This document shows, piece by piece, positions 26,451 to 34,431 of a stretch of 64,000 bases of DNA. This DNA is from J054 sp963850255. Its GTDB lineage: Bacteria; Pseudomonadota; Gammaproteobacteria; Steroidobacterales; GCA-2729495. The stretch spans positions 1 to 64,000 of the forward strand of contig CAWKLL010000008.1 in the NCBI GenBank assembly GCA_963850255.1. Direction: 5' to 3'. Position 1 is the stretch's first letter; each line of letters starts with the position of its first letter. Under the pieces are notes generated by a model. The model saw nothing but the letters and a program-made list of their open reading frames with translations. It searched no databases and had not been told where the DNA came from. The translations under genes were made by a program, and so were the position numbers.

Positions 26451-26750
26451 GCACGAACCCACCAAAGAACGGCCATACCAGTGGGTGACCGAGAACAGCG
26501 ACGAACTTTTCCCAGTCTCTACTGGTCTCACCAAACACCCCGCCGGGGCGCCCAGCGTGAGGGTTTGCAGCGCGATAATAATTGTGCCGACTGAGTAAAC
26601 GGGCGTGGCGTCGCTTATCCACAGGAAAGCGGCGAACAAGAGAATGCAGAGGGCACGTCGTGCAGCCGGTTCAGCAGTTCGGATTCGGGGACGAGTATGG
26701 AGATCGTGGCAGCAATGACGAGCGCAATGAGTGTTTGACAGAATCGCCAT
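26431..26750 (-). pseudogene. SLC13/DASS-type anion symporter N-terminal remnant
   Basis: Three frames on the minus strand join into the N-terminal ~100 residues of a divalent-anion:sodium symporter: LIALVIAATISILVPESELL, ARRALCILLFAAFLWISDATPVY, then GVFGETSRDWEKFVAVLGHP and PFFGGFVLA. The W-I-x-x-A-x-P segment after helix 2 is typical of the family. The remaining ~350 residues are missing because the sequence runs straight into the TspO-like gene end. It is a truncated remnant. Confidence 0.5.
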
Positions 26751-26804
26751 ACGCGGGTCACTCTAAGGACACCGCAGCTGACTCATTTCACCTAACAGCC
26801 GGTG

Positions 26805-27317
26805 TTACTTAAAGAACTGTGGAATGTCGCCCTTGGTTTTGGGTGAGGTTGATTCCATGTGGCGATGAATCAGCCATTCACCGTCTTCGCGCTTAAAAAT
26901 CGCGGTATAGATTCGCTCTTCGACAAAGGCCGGCACCTTCGCGCCTTCCCGCGGTTCGCCGCTGAGTGTGCTGCGTCCGATCATGTAAGCGATGTCGCCA
27001 TGTACTTCGACGTCGAGTACGTCCAGCTCAGTCTTAAAAAAGTATTGCGACATGCCGGGCGTAAAGGCCGCGCCTATTTCTTCGCGTGATGCCTTGATGG
27101 GGCGTCGCATGGAAATGACCCAGGCATCTTCGGTGTAGGCGGCTTTAAAGGCTTCCGGGTCAGCCGAATTATACGCATCGATGACGCCTTCCAGCTGAGC
27201 CTTCATCGCTGCCTCATCGGCCATATGGCCGCTTGCAGAGGCCGGGACTGAAACGGTTAAACCGCTCCAGAACATGACTAAAACGCTAAGTCGTAGAGAT
27301 TTGTTTTGTAAGGTCAT
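26805..27317 (-). CDS. Secreted SnoaL-like/DUF4440 (NTF2-fold) protein
   Basis: About 170 residues. The preferred start is ATG 27317 (MTLQNKSLRLSVLVMFW); ATG 27338 is also possible. A signal peptide ends near PASASGH. The mature domain has the NTF2-like order: helix (MKAQLEGVIDAYNSADPEAFKAAY), TEDAWVISM, then beta strands ending FKREDGEWLIHRHMESTS. Such domains often bind or turn over small molecules. It is convergent with the TspO-like remnant and divergent from the Rieske gene. Confidence 0.7.
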   Translation of the reverse strand: MTLQNKSLRLSVLVMFWSGLTVSVPASASGHMADEAAMKAQLEGVIDAYNSADPEAFKAAYTEDAWVISMRRPIKASREEIGAAFTPGMSQYFFKTELDVLDVEVHGDIAYMIGRSTLSGEPREGAKVPAFVEERIYTAIFKREDGEWLIHRHMESTSPKTKGDIPQFFK

Positions 27318-27573
27318 GATGGTCAGTATTTCCCGCATTTATCGGTTTGTCAGCCTTCTCGAAAGCAGGCCTGTCGCTGAACGTTCATCCTGGCCTGAGA
27401 TGCGTGTGCCCCGTCGGTGACAACGTTTCACCGGCAGTTTGCCCGTGCAGATTGCGATATGATAATTCAATCTACAGGCTCCCAAAAATAATCGGCAAAA
27501 TCCTGTATATCGATTTCTGACATTTCTGGGCTAAATCAAAGCATCACAACTGGCGGAAAGTAAGGACATAATC

Positions 27574-28671
27574 GTGTATATCAATTTCTGGTACCCCGTT
27601 TGCACCAGCGAAGAACTGGAAAAGAAGAAGCCGCTCGAAGTTAAGCTGCTCGGTTTGAAGTTTGTTGCGTTTCGCGACTCTGACGGTAAGCCGCATGTCC
27701 TCAACGACACATGTATACATCGTGGCGGATCGCTTGGCAGCGGCAAAGTGGAGGGCGACTGCATAACGTGCCCTTATCATGGCTGGCAGTATGCGGGCGA
27801 TGGGCAGTGTCTGCACATTCCTTCGGAAGGCGATGCGAAACCACCTGCGCGCGCCAAGGTTGACAGTTATCCGACCGAAGAGCGATACGGCATTGTGTTT
27901 GCCTTCTTGGGCGATTTGCCGGAGGAAGAGCGCCCCGAGCTTTACAACATTGAACAGTATGACTCGGAAGGCTGGCGCGCCAATAAATTGGTGATTCTCA
28001 ACGTTAACTGTTACTACGAGCGTTCAGTCGAGAATGGCCTCGACCCCGTGCACAACCAGTTTGTGCACCCGGCGCAGGGCTTTCCGCCCATGCACAAGGA
28101 AACGTTTCGCACCTGGGAGGATCAATGGGGCACGGGGTTTGAGGCCGATTTCGGCGATCCCGTGCTGGAAAACACCGTGCTCGCCAAAGATCGAAACGTC
28201 ACGGGTGAGCTGCGCGCGGGCTCCTGGCACCATGGCCCGAACACACTTGTAACGTCTATTTTTGTGAATGCGGCCAGCAATTTTGTGCAGGTATTTTTCG
28301 AAGCGCCGGTAGATAGCGCTCACACGCGTATTTACTTCGTCAACATGCGCAATTTCATTCTTGAGCCTGAAATGGATGACAAGGTGATCGAAATCAATAC
28401 GCGCATTGCGCATGAGGATATCGCTATCCTCGAGAAACTCTATCCGCTGCGCACGCCTGAAAACCTGACGAAAGAGCTGATGACGTCTTCTGACGGGATC
28501 ATCGTCAGCTACCGTGAATGGCTCACCAAGTGGGAAAAGAAAGGCTGGCGCATTGATCAGCAGGTACTGAAGCGTGACGCAGGGAATGTCGCTTACGCAA
28601 TACCGAGCCCGGCGCGACGCGAGTCGGGCAACTGGGTTCTGGATACAGTGCCACTGGTTCAGTCGGAATAG
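27574..28671 (+). CDS. Rieske non-heme iron oxygenase, large subunit
   Basis: 365 residues, starting at GTG or ATG near 27574. The Rieske [2Fe-2S] centre is C-x-H (CIHRGGSLGSG) with C-x2-H (CPYHGWQYAGDG) around residues 47-70. The mononuclear iron site is NGLDPVHNQFVHP near residue 155, with two histidines and an expected C-terminal aspartate. Members hydroxylate or demethylate aromatic and amine substrates using electrons from a reductase; no reductase or ferredoxin gene is adjacent. The following genes (ABM-like, MFS, HiPIP) lie close and suggest a shared pathway. Confidence 0.9.
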   Translation: MYINFWYPVCTSEELEKKKPLEVKLLGLKFVAFRDSDGKPHVLNDTCIHRGGSLGSGKVEGDCITCPYHGWQYAGDGQCLHIPSEGDAKPPARAKVDSYPTEERYGIVFAFLGDLPEEERPELYNIEQYDSEGWRANKLVILNVNCYYERSVENGLDPVHNQFVHPAQGFPPMHKETFRTWEDQWGTGFEADFGDPVLENTVLAKDRNVTGELRAGSWHHGPNTLVTSIFVNAASNFVQVFFEAPVDSAHTRIYFVNMRNFILEPEMDDKVIEINTRIAHEDIAILEKLYPLRTPENLTKELMTSSDGIIVSYREWLTKWEKKGWRIDQQVLKRDAGNVAYAIPSPARRESGNWVLDTVPLVQSE

Positions 28672-28729
28672 CTATTAAATAACACCGCTCAAATATAGCG
28701 AACTCAATCAGAGCATCAGAGAGAAAACT

Positions 28730-29101
28730 ATGGAAACTGTGGTCGTACGTATTGCTGCGAAAGAAGGTATGGAAGAAAAAGTTGAGCAGTTCTACCTCAG
28801 CCAGCAGGCTGAGTATGAGGCTGCGGAAGGCTTCATCAGTCGCACGATACTCAGGGCTCGCACCGGTGCGATGATTAAAACCATCTTGTCGCGCTTAACG
28901 CCCGAGCAAATTGCCAAGCACCCCAAGCCGCCGGAGCCCGAGGGTGAACAGGGCACCGAGTTTTTGCTGGTCGAACGCTGGGAGAGCATCGATGCGCGTA
29001 CTAACTTCACGATGAGCCGCAGTAAGGAACGCGATAAAGATTTGTTCCCGTATCTGTTGCCGCAGCATGCGTCCGAATACTACGACGAGGTCAGTGACTA
29101 A
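28730..29101 (+). CDS. ABM-like dimeric alpha-beta barrel protein
   Basis: 123 residues from ATG 28730, with AGAGAGAAAACT before it. A ferredoxin-like pattern of the antibiotic biosynthesis monooxygenase superfamily is visible: an opening strand ETVVVRIAAKEG, helix MEEKVEQFYLSQQAEYEA, strand GFISRTILRA, and a later strand FLLVERWESIDARTNF. Family members are cofactor-free oxygenases or lyases acting on aromatic or polyketide compounds. It lies between the Rieske oxygenase and the MFS transporter. Confidence 0.65.
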   Translation: METVVVRIAAKEGMEEKVEQFYLSQQAEYEAAEGFISRTILRARTGAMIKTILSRLTPEQIAKHPKPPEPEGEQGTEFLLVERWESIDARTNFTMSRSKERDKDLFPYLLPQHASEYYDEVSD

Positions 29102-29124
29102 CTTTTCCTCTAACGGATAAACAT

Positions 29125-30501
29125 TTGAAAGAACAAATCCTGACGTCCGCGAATACGGACGATGCGGCACGTCTCGGCCCCATCTGGCTTAACCCAGGGG
29201 TCAGTCGGCGCAATGCACTGACATATTTCTACGCAGCGCTGACCACGATCGGCATGGTGGTGTTTCTCAGCTTTATGCAGCCTTATCTGTTGACTGAGAA
29301 TCTCGGTATTCCCTCGGACGAACAGGGTCGTGCGACCTCGCTGCTTGCACTGCCCTACGAGTTTGCGTTCATGTTCATGGTCGGTCCGCTCGGTGCACTG
29401 GCCGATCGTATTGGCCGCCGCCCGATTTATGTGGTGGGTTTTCTTTGGGTCGGAACCGTACTGACCTTGTTGCCGTTGACGGAGACACTGCTGCAGCTGG
29501 GTGTACTCCGGGCATTTTATGGTGTCGGGTCGGCCTGCATTACGTCGATGATGGCCACGGTGCTGGCCGATTACCCGCAGGAGCGGTCGCGCGGCAAGAT
29601 GCTCGCTTTTTCAGGCATCTGTAATGGTCTCGGGGCGATCTTCATGGTCCTCCTGATGGGCCGGTTACTCCTGAGTCTTTTCAGCGAAATGGGCTACGAC
29701 GATTTGATGTCCGGCCGCCTGACTTACTGGTGCGGTGCCGGTCTGGCAGTGATCACTGCCCTGATATTGAGTCGTGGTCTGAAGGGGGGTCGGCCGGGTA
29801 AATCATCTGAGCGCCTGCCCTTTCGCACGATTGTTCGCGAAGGTGCGCAGGCGGCGCGCGGTAATCCGCGCATTCTGATTGCCTGTTGTGAAGCGTTTAT
29901 CGCGCGCGGTGACCTCGTTGTTGTCTCTACGTTCCTGAGTCTGTGGGCCAAGGAAGCCGGGTTGCTTTCAGGCCTGAGTCTGCCCGAGGCAGTGGGAGCC
30001 GCCGCCGGGCTAGCCGCTACTGTGAGCACCGCGCAGTTGTTGTTTTCGCCTGTGGTGGGTTACTTCATCGACAAGTTCGACCGCCTCACAGCCATGGCCA
30101 CCGCCATGGGTATTGCCGGGCTTGCCTACTTGTTGGCGGGCTTTTCACCGGACCCGCTCGCACTGATTTTCATTCCTGCAGCACTGATGCTGGGGATGGG
30201 AGAGTCGGCGGCGATCCTTTCAGGGGCTGCAGTCGTGGGTCAGGAAGCCTCAGAGAAGGTTCGCGGTGCAGTCATCGGTTTGTTCAATTTCTGCGGTTCC
30301 GTCGGCACGCTGGTGATCGTGTTTGTCGGCGGCTTCATCTTCGACGCGTGGATGCCCGGCGCACCCTTTGTCATGGTTGGCATCATCAATTTATTGGTGA
30401 TGGCCGGTGCCATCGCTGTTCGCCGACGCACCGGTTTTCGCTCGCCGAGTTTCCTGGCGGCCACTGTCGAAAGTCGGCAGCCGCGTTCAGAGAACGCCTA
30501 G
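29125..30501 (+). CDS. MFS transporter
   Basis: 458 residues with twelve hydrophobic segments. The start is TTG 29125, since no ATG or GTG lies upstream of the first helix (ALTTIGMVVFLSFMQPYLL). The MFS loop motif appears as GPLGALADRIGRRPIYV near residue 90, and a second-half counterpart near VVGYFIDKFDRLTAM. Placed 23 bases after the ABM-like gene on the same strand, it probably transports the substrate or product of the Rieske/ABM pair. Intact. Confidence 0.85.
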   Translation: MKEQILTSANTDDAARLGPIWLNPGVSRRNALTYFYAALTTIGMVVFLSFMQPYLLTENLGIPSDEQGRATSLLALPYEFAFMFMVGPLGALADRIGRRPIYVVGFLWVGTVLTLLPLTETLLQLGVLRAFYGVGSACITSMMATVLADYPQERSRGKMLAFSGICNGLGAIFMVLLMGRLLLSLFSEMGYDDLMSGRLTYWCGAGLAVITALILSRGLKGGRPGKSSERLPFRTIVREGAQAARGNPRILIACCEAFIARGDLVVVSTFLSLWAKEAGLLSGLSLPEAVGAAAGLAATVSTAQLLFSPVVGYFIDKFDRLTAMATAMGIAGLAYLLAGFSPDPLALIFIPAALMLGMGESAAILSGAAVVGQEASEKVRGAVIGLFNFCGSVGTLVIVFVGGFIFDAWMPGAPFVMVGIINLLVMAGAIAVRRRTGFRSPSFLAATVESRQPRSENA

Positions 30502-30833
30502 CCCTGCGCCCAGATACTGCACCAGCCGTCCGGGCTGACCGTGCGGCCCGGGAAGGTGCCACAGATGATGCGATCCGGAGTGGCGTTGCCGCGCCGGTGT
30601 ATGCAATTCGCGCACTTCTGGCTGTTAGCGTGGTTTTGCGCCAGCGGATTATCGGCAGGGACATCACGCGTGTTTTCGTAATAGGCAACGGCTCGGGCAA
30701 CCGGATCTTCGGTACGTACCAGCGGATCCGCATCACTCGACGACAGGGTGGCGCAGCCGGTCATCGCAACCGGTGTTACGACGGCGGCTGTTTTAAAAAG
30801 TTCGCGACGGGTTAGTTTGTTACCTGAACTCAT
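30498..30833 (-). CDS. High-potential iron-sulfur protein (HiPIP)
   Basis: 111 residues. A twin-arginine signal (TRRELFKTAAVVTPVAMTGC) is followed by a HiPIP domain with four cysteine ligands in the family spacing C-x2-C-x13-C-x13-C (CANC, IICGTF, GWCSIW). HiPIPs carry electrons in the periplasm, often to photosynthetic or respiratory partners in gammaproteobacteria. Its start overlaps the end of the 619-residue secreted protein gene on the same strand, so the two are probably cotranscribed and may work together. Convergent with the MFS gene, overlapping it by four bases. Confidence 0.9.
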   Translation of the reverse strand: MSSGNKLTRRELFKTAAVVTPVAMTGCATLSSSDADPLVRTEDPVARAVAYYENTRDVPADNPLAQNHANSQKCANCIHRRGNATPDRIICGTFPGRTVSPDGWCSIWAQG

Positions 30834-32689
30834 TGTGCGGCCCCCTGTTCAGTTTTTGCGTTGCTAACGGATGCGACCTGTTCGGTCTCTGCATCCATGA
30901 GGGCAACGACCTGCTTAGCGAGCAGTTTGCCAATGCGAGGATCATCGTTGGCGGGCCGCCACAATTCCCAGGTACCCCGATACTGACCCTGTACGGGTGC
31001 ATTTTCGTTCGGCTGGCCTTTGCTCTGGTCATAACCGAGGTGGCCATAAGCAGATACTTCAAATGCCAGAGACGGGTCGGTATCCTGGCGCTTCTTATTA
31101 ATAGGTGTTTGCCGGAGTGGCGGATAGGGCTGACTGCCGCCGCAACCGCCCATCTTCATGCAGCAGGGTTCGGTTGCACCTTCAGGGCCGTCAATGACCT
31201 TACAGACCGGTTCGATCCAGACACCCCAGTAATCCGCAAACGGATGGCCGACTTCCGGGTAGGTTTCGTAATCGAGCTTGTCGGCACGGAGCCAGGTTTT
31301 CCAGCCGATCTCCTTGGCGATCTGATTGGGCAGTTCGACGAGATTCAGCACGCTGTCGGTCACGATTTGCGTGAAGGCAATGACGATGTGATCAATCTCT
31401 TCATTTTGCCTGTACATGTCGAGCACTTCCCAGTAACGGTACTGGTGATCACCACCCGGTAGCTCGCGATCACTCAGATACAGCCAGGCATTACCCAGAC
31501 TTTCGCCGCGCATTTCGCGGGTCCGTTCATTCTTGTTACCGCCCTTACGCAGCGGTTTCGCATTCGGGTTCTCGACCCGCAGCCCCATCCAGCTGCCAAG
31601 TACATTCTCTTCTTTCATCTCCGGAAAACGCCGCAGCAATTCCTTTTTGACCAGCTCGTCCATCAGTACGGTGTCATTCACCTTCGGATCGTAAGCCTGA
31701 TTTCCGTCGCGGATGGAGTGATTTACGATCATTACGGCGGTGTTCTCGACCGGCACATCGGGGTTCATGCCTTCGATGATGCCATCGACCATGCCGTTGA
31801 TCAGCAGCGGATCCTGGATCAGCGGGTTCGGGCGACCTTCAAGCGGAACTTGTGGATTGACGATGGGCGCACCTGCAGAGCGCGTCCAGTTGGGCGGCTC
31901 TGTCGGGTAGCTGTCGCGCATGAGGTCGGTGGGGTCGTTGACCCAGCTGACTTTCACGTTCGTGCCGTTGCGTTCGTTCCAGTCATCGACCATGAGCCGG
32001 GTTCTGGCGACGACGTCATAGGTCTTCCAGAAACGCACACCGGAGGTGGTGAGGTCGACCATGATAATTTCACGCGCACCACGTTTCAGCAGGCGCTCAC
32101 CCGGTCCATCGATGTTGTAGCGCTCGGGGTTGCAGTGATCCCACGGTCCGCCGTCTTTCTCGCTGCCACAGTAAGTCAGGTTTGCGCCACGTTTTACCTG
32201 TGGGTTGTACATGTAGCGTGGCCACGGCAGTCGATGAATGTAGGTTTGCGACCCAAGCCAGTGCACGATATCCGTGACGAATTCGATATCGCGATCCTCG
32301 CCGATGGCGTCTAGCTGGCGGGTCATTTCTTCGAATTGACGATCCGTGATGTCCGGTGCGAAGTCCTTGCCGCCGACGCGCTCATTCTGAAACGCATATT
32401 TTTTGTATTGCGTGGCTGCGTTGGCATAGTCCTGACTGTCATCCGAACGCACAACCATCGGCCAGGCACGGGGGCTCCACATCACCCTCTGGTAAACGAC
32501 GTTATTCGGGTCGTACTGAAAGAATTGCAGGGAGTTATCGAAGGTGTTGCCCAGGTCGTTCTCTTCAGAACCGCCATGCACAACAAAAAGAACACCTACA
32601 GTACGCTCTGCTGCTAAAGCGGTATTGGCCAAAACGCTGAGAAACACGGCAATCAAAACAAGAGTTTTATTTTTCATATCAGTCATCAA
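30830..32689 (-). CDS. Large secreted protein, possibly chelatase-like; unknown function
   Basis: 619 residues with a signal peptide (VLIAVFLSVLANTALAAE). The first mature strand, TVGVLFVVHGGSEEN, looks like the start of class II chelatases (SirB/CbiX, L-x-x-x-H-G-S). A later part (IDHIVIAFTQIVTDSVL) resembles the second half of ferrochelatase-like folds. Near the C-terminus, EPCCMKMGGCGG is a compact cysteine/methionine motif fitting metal binding. I do not recognise the family with confidence. It shares an overlapping reading frame junction with the HiPIP gene and faces the Rieske/MFS genes. Confidence 0.7.
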   Translation of the reverse strand: MMTDMKNKTLVLIAVFLSVLANTALAAERTVGVLFVVHGGSEENDLGNTFDNSLQFFQYDPNNVVYQRVMWSPRAWPMVVRSDDSQDYANAATQYKKYAFQNERVGGKDFAPDITDRQFEEMTRQLDAIGEDRDIEFVTDIVHWLGSQTYIHRLPWPRYMYNPQVKRGANLTYCGSEKDGGPWDHCNPERYNIDGPGERLLKRGAREIIMVDLTTSGVRFWKTYDVVARTRLMVDDWNERNGTNVKVSWVNDPTDLMRDSYPTEPPNWTRSAGAPIVNPQVPLEGRPNPLIQDPLLINGMVDGIIEGMNPDVPVENTAVMIVNHSIRDGNQAYDPKVNDTVLMDELVKKELLRRFPEMKEENVLGSWMGLRVENPNAKPLRKGGNKNERTREMRGESLGNAWLYLSDRELPGGDHQYRYWEVLDMYRQNEEIDHIVIAFTQIVTDSVLNLVELPNQIAKEIGWKTWLRADKLDYETYPEVGHPFADYWGVWIEPVCKVIDGPEGATEPCCMKMGGCGGSQPYPPLRQTPINKKRQDTDPSLAFEVSAYGHLGYDQSKGQPNENAPVQGQYRGTWELWRPANDDPRIGKLLAKQVVALMDAETEQVASVSNAKTEQGAAQ

Positions 32690-32953
32690 TTATCTGGGCT
32701 TCGTTCCGGGGCAGATATATTCTCATTTAACAGAGACGTGTTACAGGGTGTTGGTTCGATAGAGAAAAAGGTTCACATGCCCGTATGCCCCCAGGCAGAT
32801 TAAATCCGGGTAAATCTTCCGGGTAAATAAGGGCCTGCGGAAGCTGGAAGCGCCTGAGCTACGGGGAAAAGCCAGCTGTTGGTGGGCAGTGTATCGAAAA
32901 GAACTAGTACTCGTACCTGATGACCTTGTCGGCCGACAGCTTAAAAACCGCAT

Positions 32954-33000
32954 CAGCTTCCCAAGCGGATCACGCGGGTTGGATTCCTTCACCCGCTCCA
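32954..33000 (+). repeat. Degenerate tRNA-Gly 3' fragment
   Basis: CAGCTTCCCAAGC, then altered bases, then GGGTTGGATTCCTTCACCCG and CTCCA at 32996-33000 match the 3' half of tRNA-Gly with several substitutions. Same orientation as the tRNA at 7387. Beyond it, housekeeping-type genes begin, so it may mark the right edge of the accessory region. Confidence 0.55.
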
Positions 33001-33084
33001 TATCATTCGATCAGTGGATCCATACCGAGTCGCAACCGTACCCGGCCTTTCCTGGTTCTTTCGTAATCTTTGTGCGGAGGCGGA

Positions 33085-33942
33085 TCAGGCCGCCAGTGTC
33101 TGCTGCATGGACTCGATGTCGGACTGTCCGGAGGCAACCAGGTCAAGAAAATTGCGATCACCGAAGTTCACTGCGGTCATCCGGTCATCAGCATCCGGAT
33201 GAACATCACGCAGCGAAGGTTCGTGAGAAATACGATTGCGGAGCTTGGCGGCCGACAGCAATTTCGCCAGCGGTTGCAGGTTTTCGCCATCATCGTTCAA
33301 CAGATCATCTTGTTGTGCAACCGCTTCACCGATTCTCTCCGGCAAGCCCCACTCGGCTAGAATCGCGCCGCCTATCTGTGCTTGCCAGCCGTTCAGCACT
33401 TCCTGGAAGTCAGAGTCTGCGCGCAGACTCGGGTCGATAGTCAGTGCGTGAGTGATAATATAGAGCCTGCCAATCTGGTGGAGCAGGCCTGCCAGCATCG
33501 CTTCATCGGGCTGACGTCCGAAAGCACGCTTGGCGACAACGTAGCAGATTGCGGCAACTTCGTTGCTAGCACGCCAGACGCTCTCAAGCTCGGAGTGTAT
33601 GGGTTCCAGCTCCTTGGCGCGGCGCATTTGTCCAATCGCATAGGCAGCCGCGGTGCCCCGCACCAGCGTAAAACCCAGCCTTGTGACAGCAGCGTTGATA
33701 TTGTTAATGCTGCGGCCGGTTGGATTCAGGGCTGCAGAGTTCGCCATGCCAAGCAATCGGGCCGATAGCACCGGATCGCTGCTGATTACCCCGACGATAT
33801 CTTTTACGCAAGAGTTGCTGTCCGTCAGTGCTGCCTGCAATCGCCCAACCACGTCTGGAAACGCAGGCAGGTTTAACTCTTCCTGGCCTAGTTTCGCGGC
33901 CAATTGTTGTACGAATTGGAAGGCGCGACTGTTCTGCTCCAT
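33085..33942 (-). CDS. HDOD domain signalling protein
   Basis: 285 residues with a single HDOD domain (about residues 20-220): NLPAFPDVVGRLQAAL, ISSDPVLSARLLGMANSAAL and the degenerate HD-like helix LAGLLHQIGRLYII. HDOD proteins take part in two-component and c-di-GMP signalling without phosphohydrolase residues. It follows the response regulator, histidine kinase and GGDEF-EAL genes on the same strand, so it is probably an output or adaptor of that set. Confidence 0.9.
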   Translation of the reverse strand: MEQNSRAFQFVQQLAAKLGQEELNLPAFPDVVGRLQAALTDSNSCVKDIVGVISSDPVLSARLLGMANSAALNPTGRSINNINAAVTRLGFTLVRGTAAAYAIGQMRRAKELEPIHSELESVWRASNEVAAICYVVAKRAFGRQPDEAMLAGLLHQIGRLYIITHALTIDPSLRADSDFQEVLNGWQAQIGGAILAEWGLPERIGEAVAQQDDLLNDDGENLQPLAKLLSAAKLRNRISHEPSLRDVHPDADDRMTAVNFGDRNFLDLVASGQSDIESMQQTLAA

Positions 33943-33975
33943 GAAAATGCTTCCTTGCCTGGGTAAATTGGCCGA

Positions 33976-34431
33976 CTAGGCGGCCGTTGCTGTTGCTTTG
34001 ACGTCTGCGCCGGTGGGCAGTTCTATGACACGCCAGAACTTGTCCATCATCTCCAAGGCTTTCACGAAGCTATTCGCCAGGTCTGATTTCAGCATGTAGC
34101 CGGCAACATTCAGGTTGTAAGCCTCGATCTTGTCCTGGTCATCGTTAGACGTGGTAAGGACGAAAACGACCAGGTCGCGCAATTTCTGGTCAGCGCGAAT
34201 CTTGCGCAGCAGTTCGATTCCTGACATGCGCGGCATGTTGATGTCCAGCACGATGATGTTGGGCCGTGGAAACGGCTCGCCGCCGTCAGCGCCCGTTAGA
34301 CGTTCCCAGGCCTCGACACCATCCTTGGCGATGGTGACGGGATTGCTGATGCGCACAGACTGCATGGCCCGTTGAAAGGCCTTGGCATCAATGCGGTCAT
34401 CTTCAACCAACAAAATATTGACGGGTTTCAT
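33976..34431 (-). CDS. CheY/Rcp1-type single-domain response regulator
   Basis: About 151 residues from ATG 34431 (MKPVNILLVEDDRIDAKAF), nested in the end of the kinase gene. The frame continues upstream to 34482, but the receiver fold begins at this ATG. Acidic DD near residue 10, phosphoacceptor D in IIVLDINMPRMSG, T in VFVLTTSND and K in GYMLKSDL are all present. The insertion after the acceptor strand is like Rcp1-type regulators paired with PAS or phytochrome kinases. Probable partner of the overlapping kinase. Confidence 0.92.
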   Translation of the reverse strand: MKPVNILLVEDDRIDAKAFQRAMQSVRISNPVTIAKDGVEAWERLTGADGGEPFPRPNIIVLDINMPRMSGIELLRKIRADQKLRDLVVFVLTTSNDDQDKIEAYNLNVAGYMLKSDLANSFVKALEMMDKFWRVIELPTGADVKATATAA

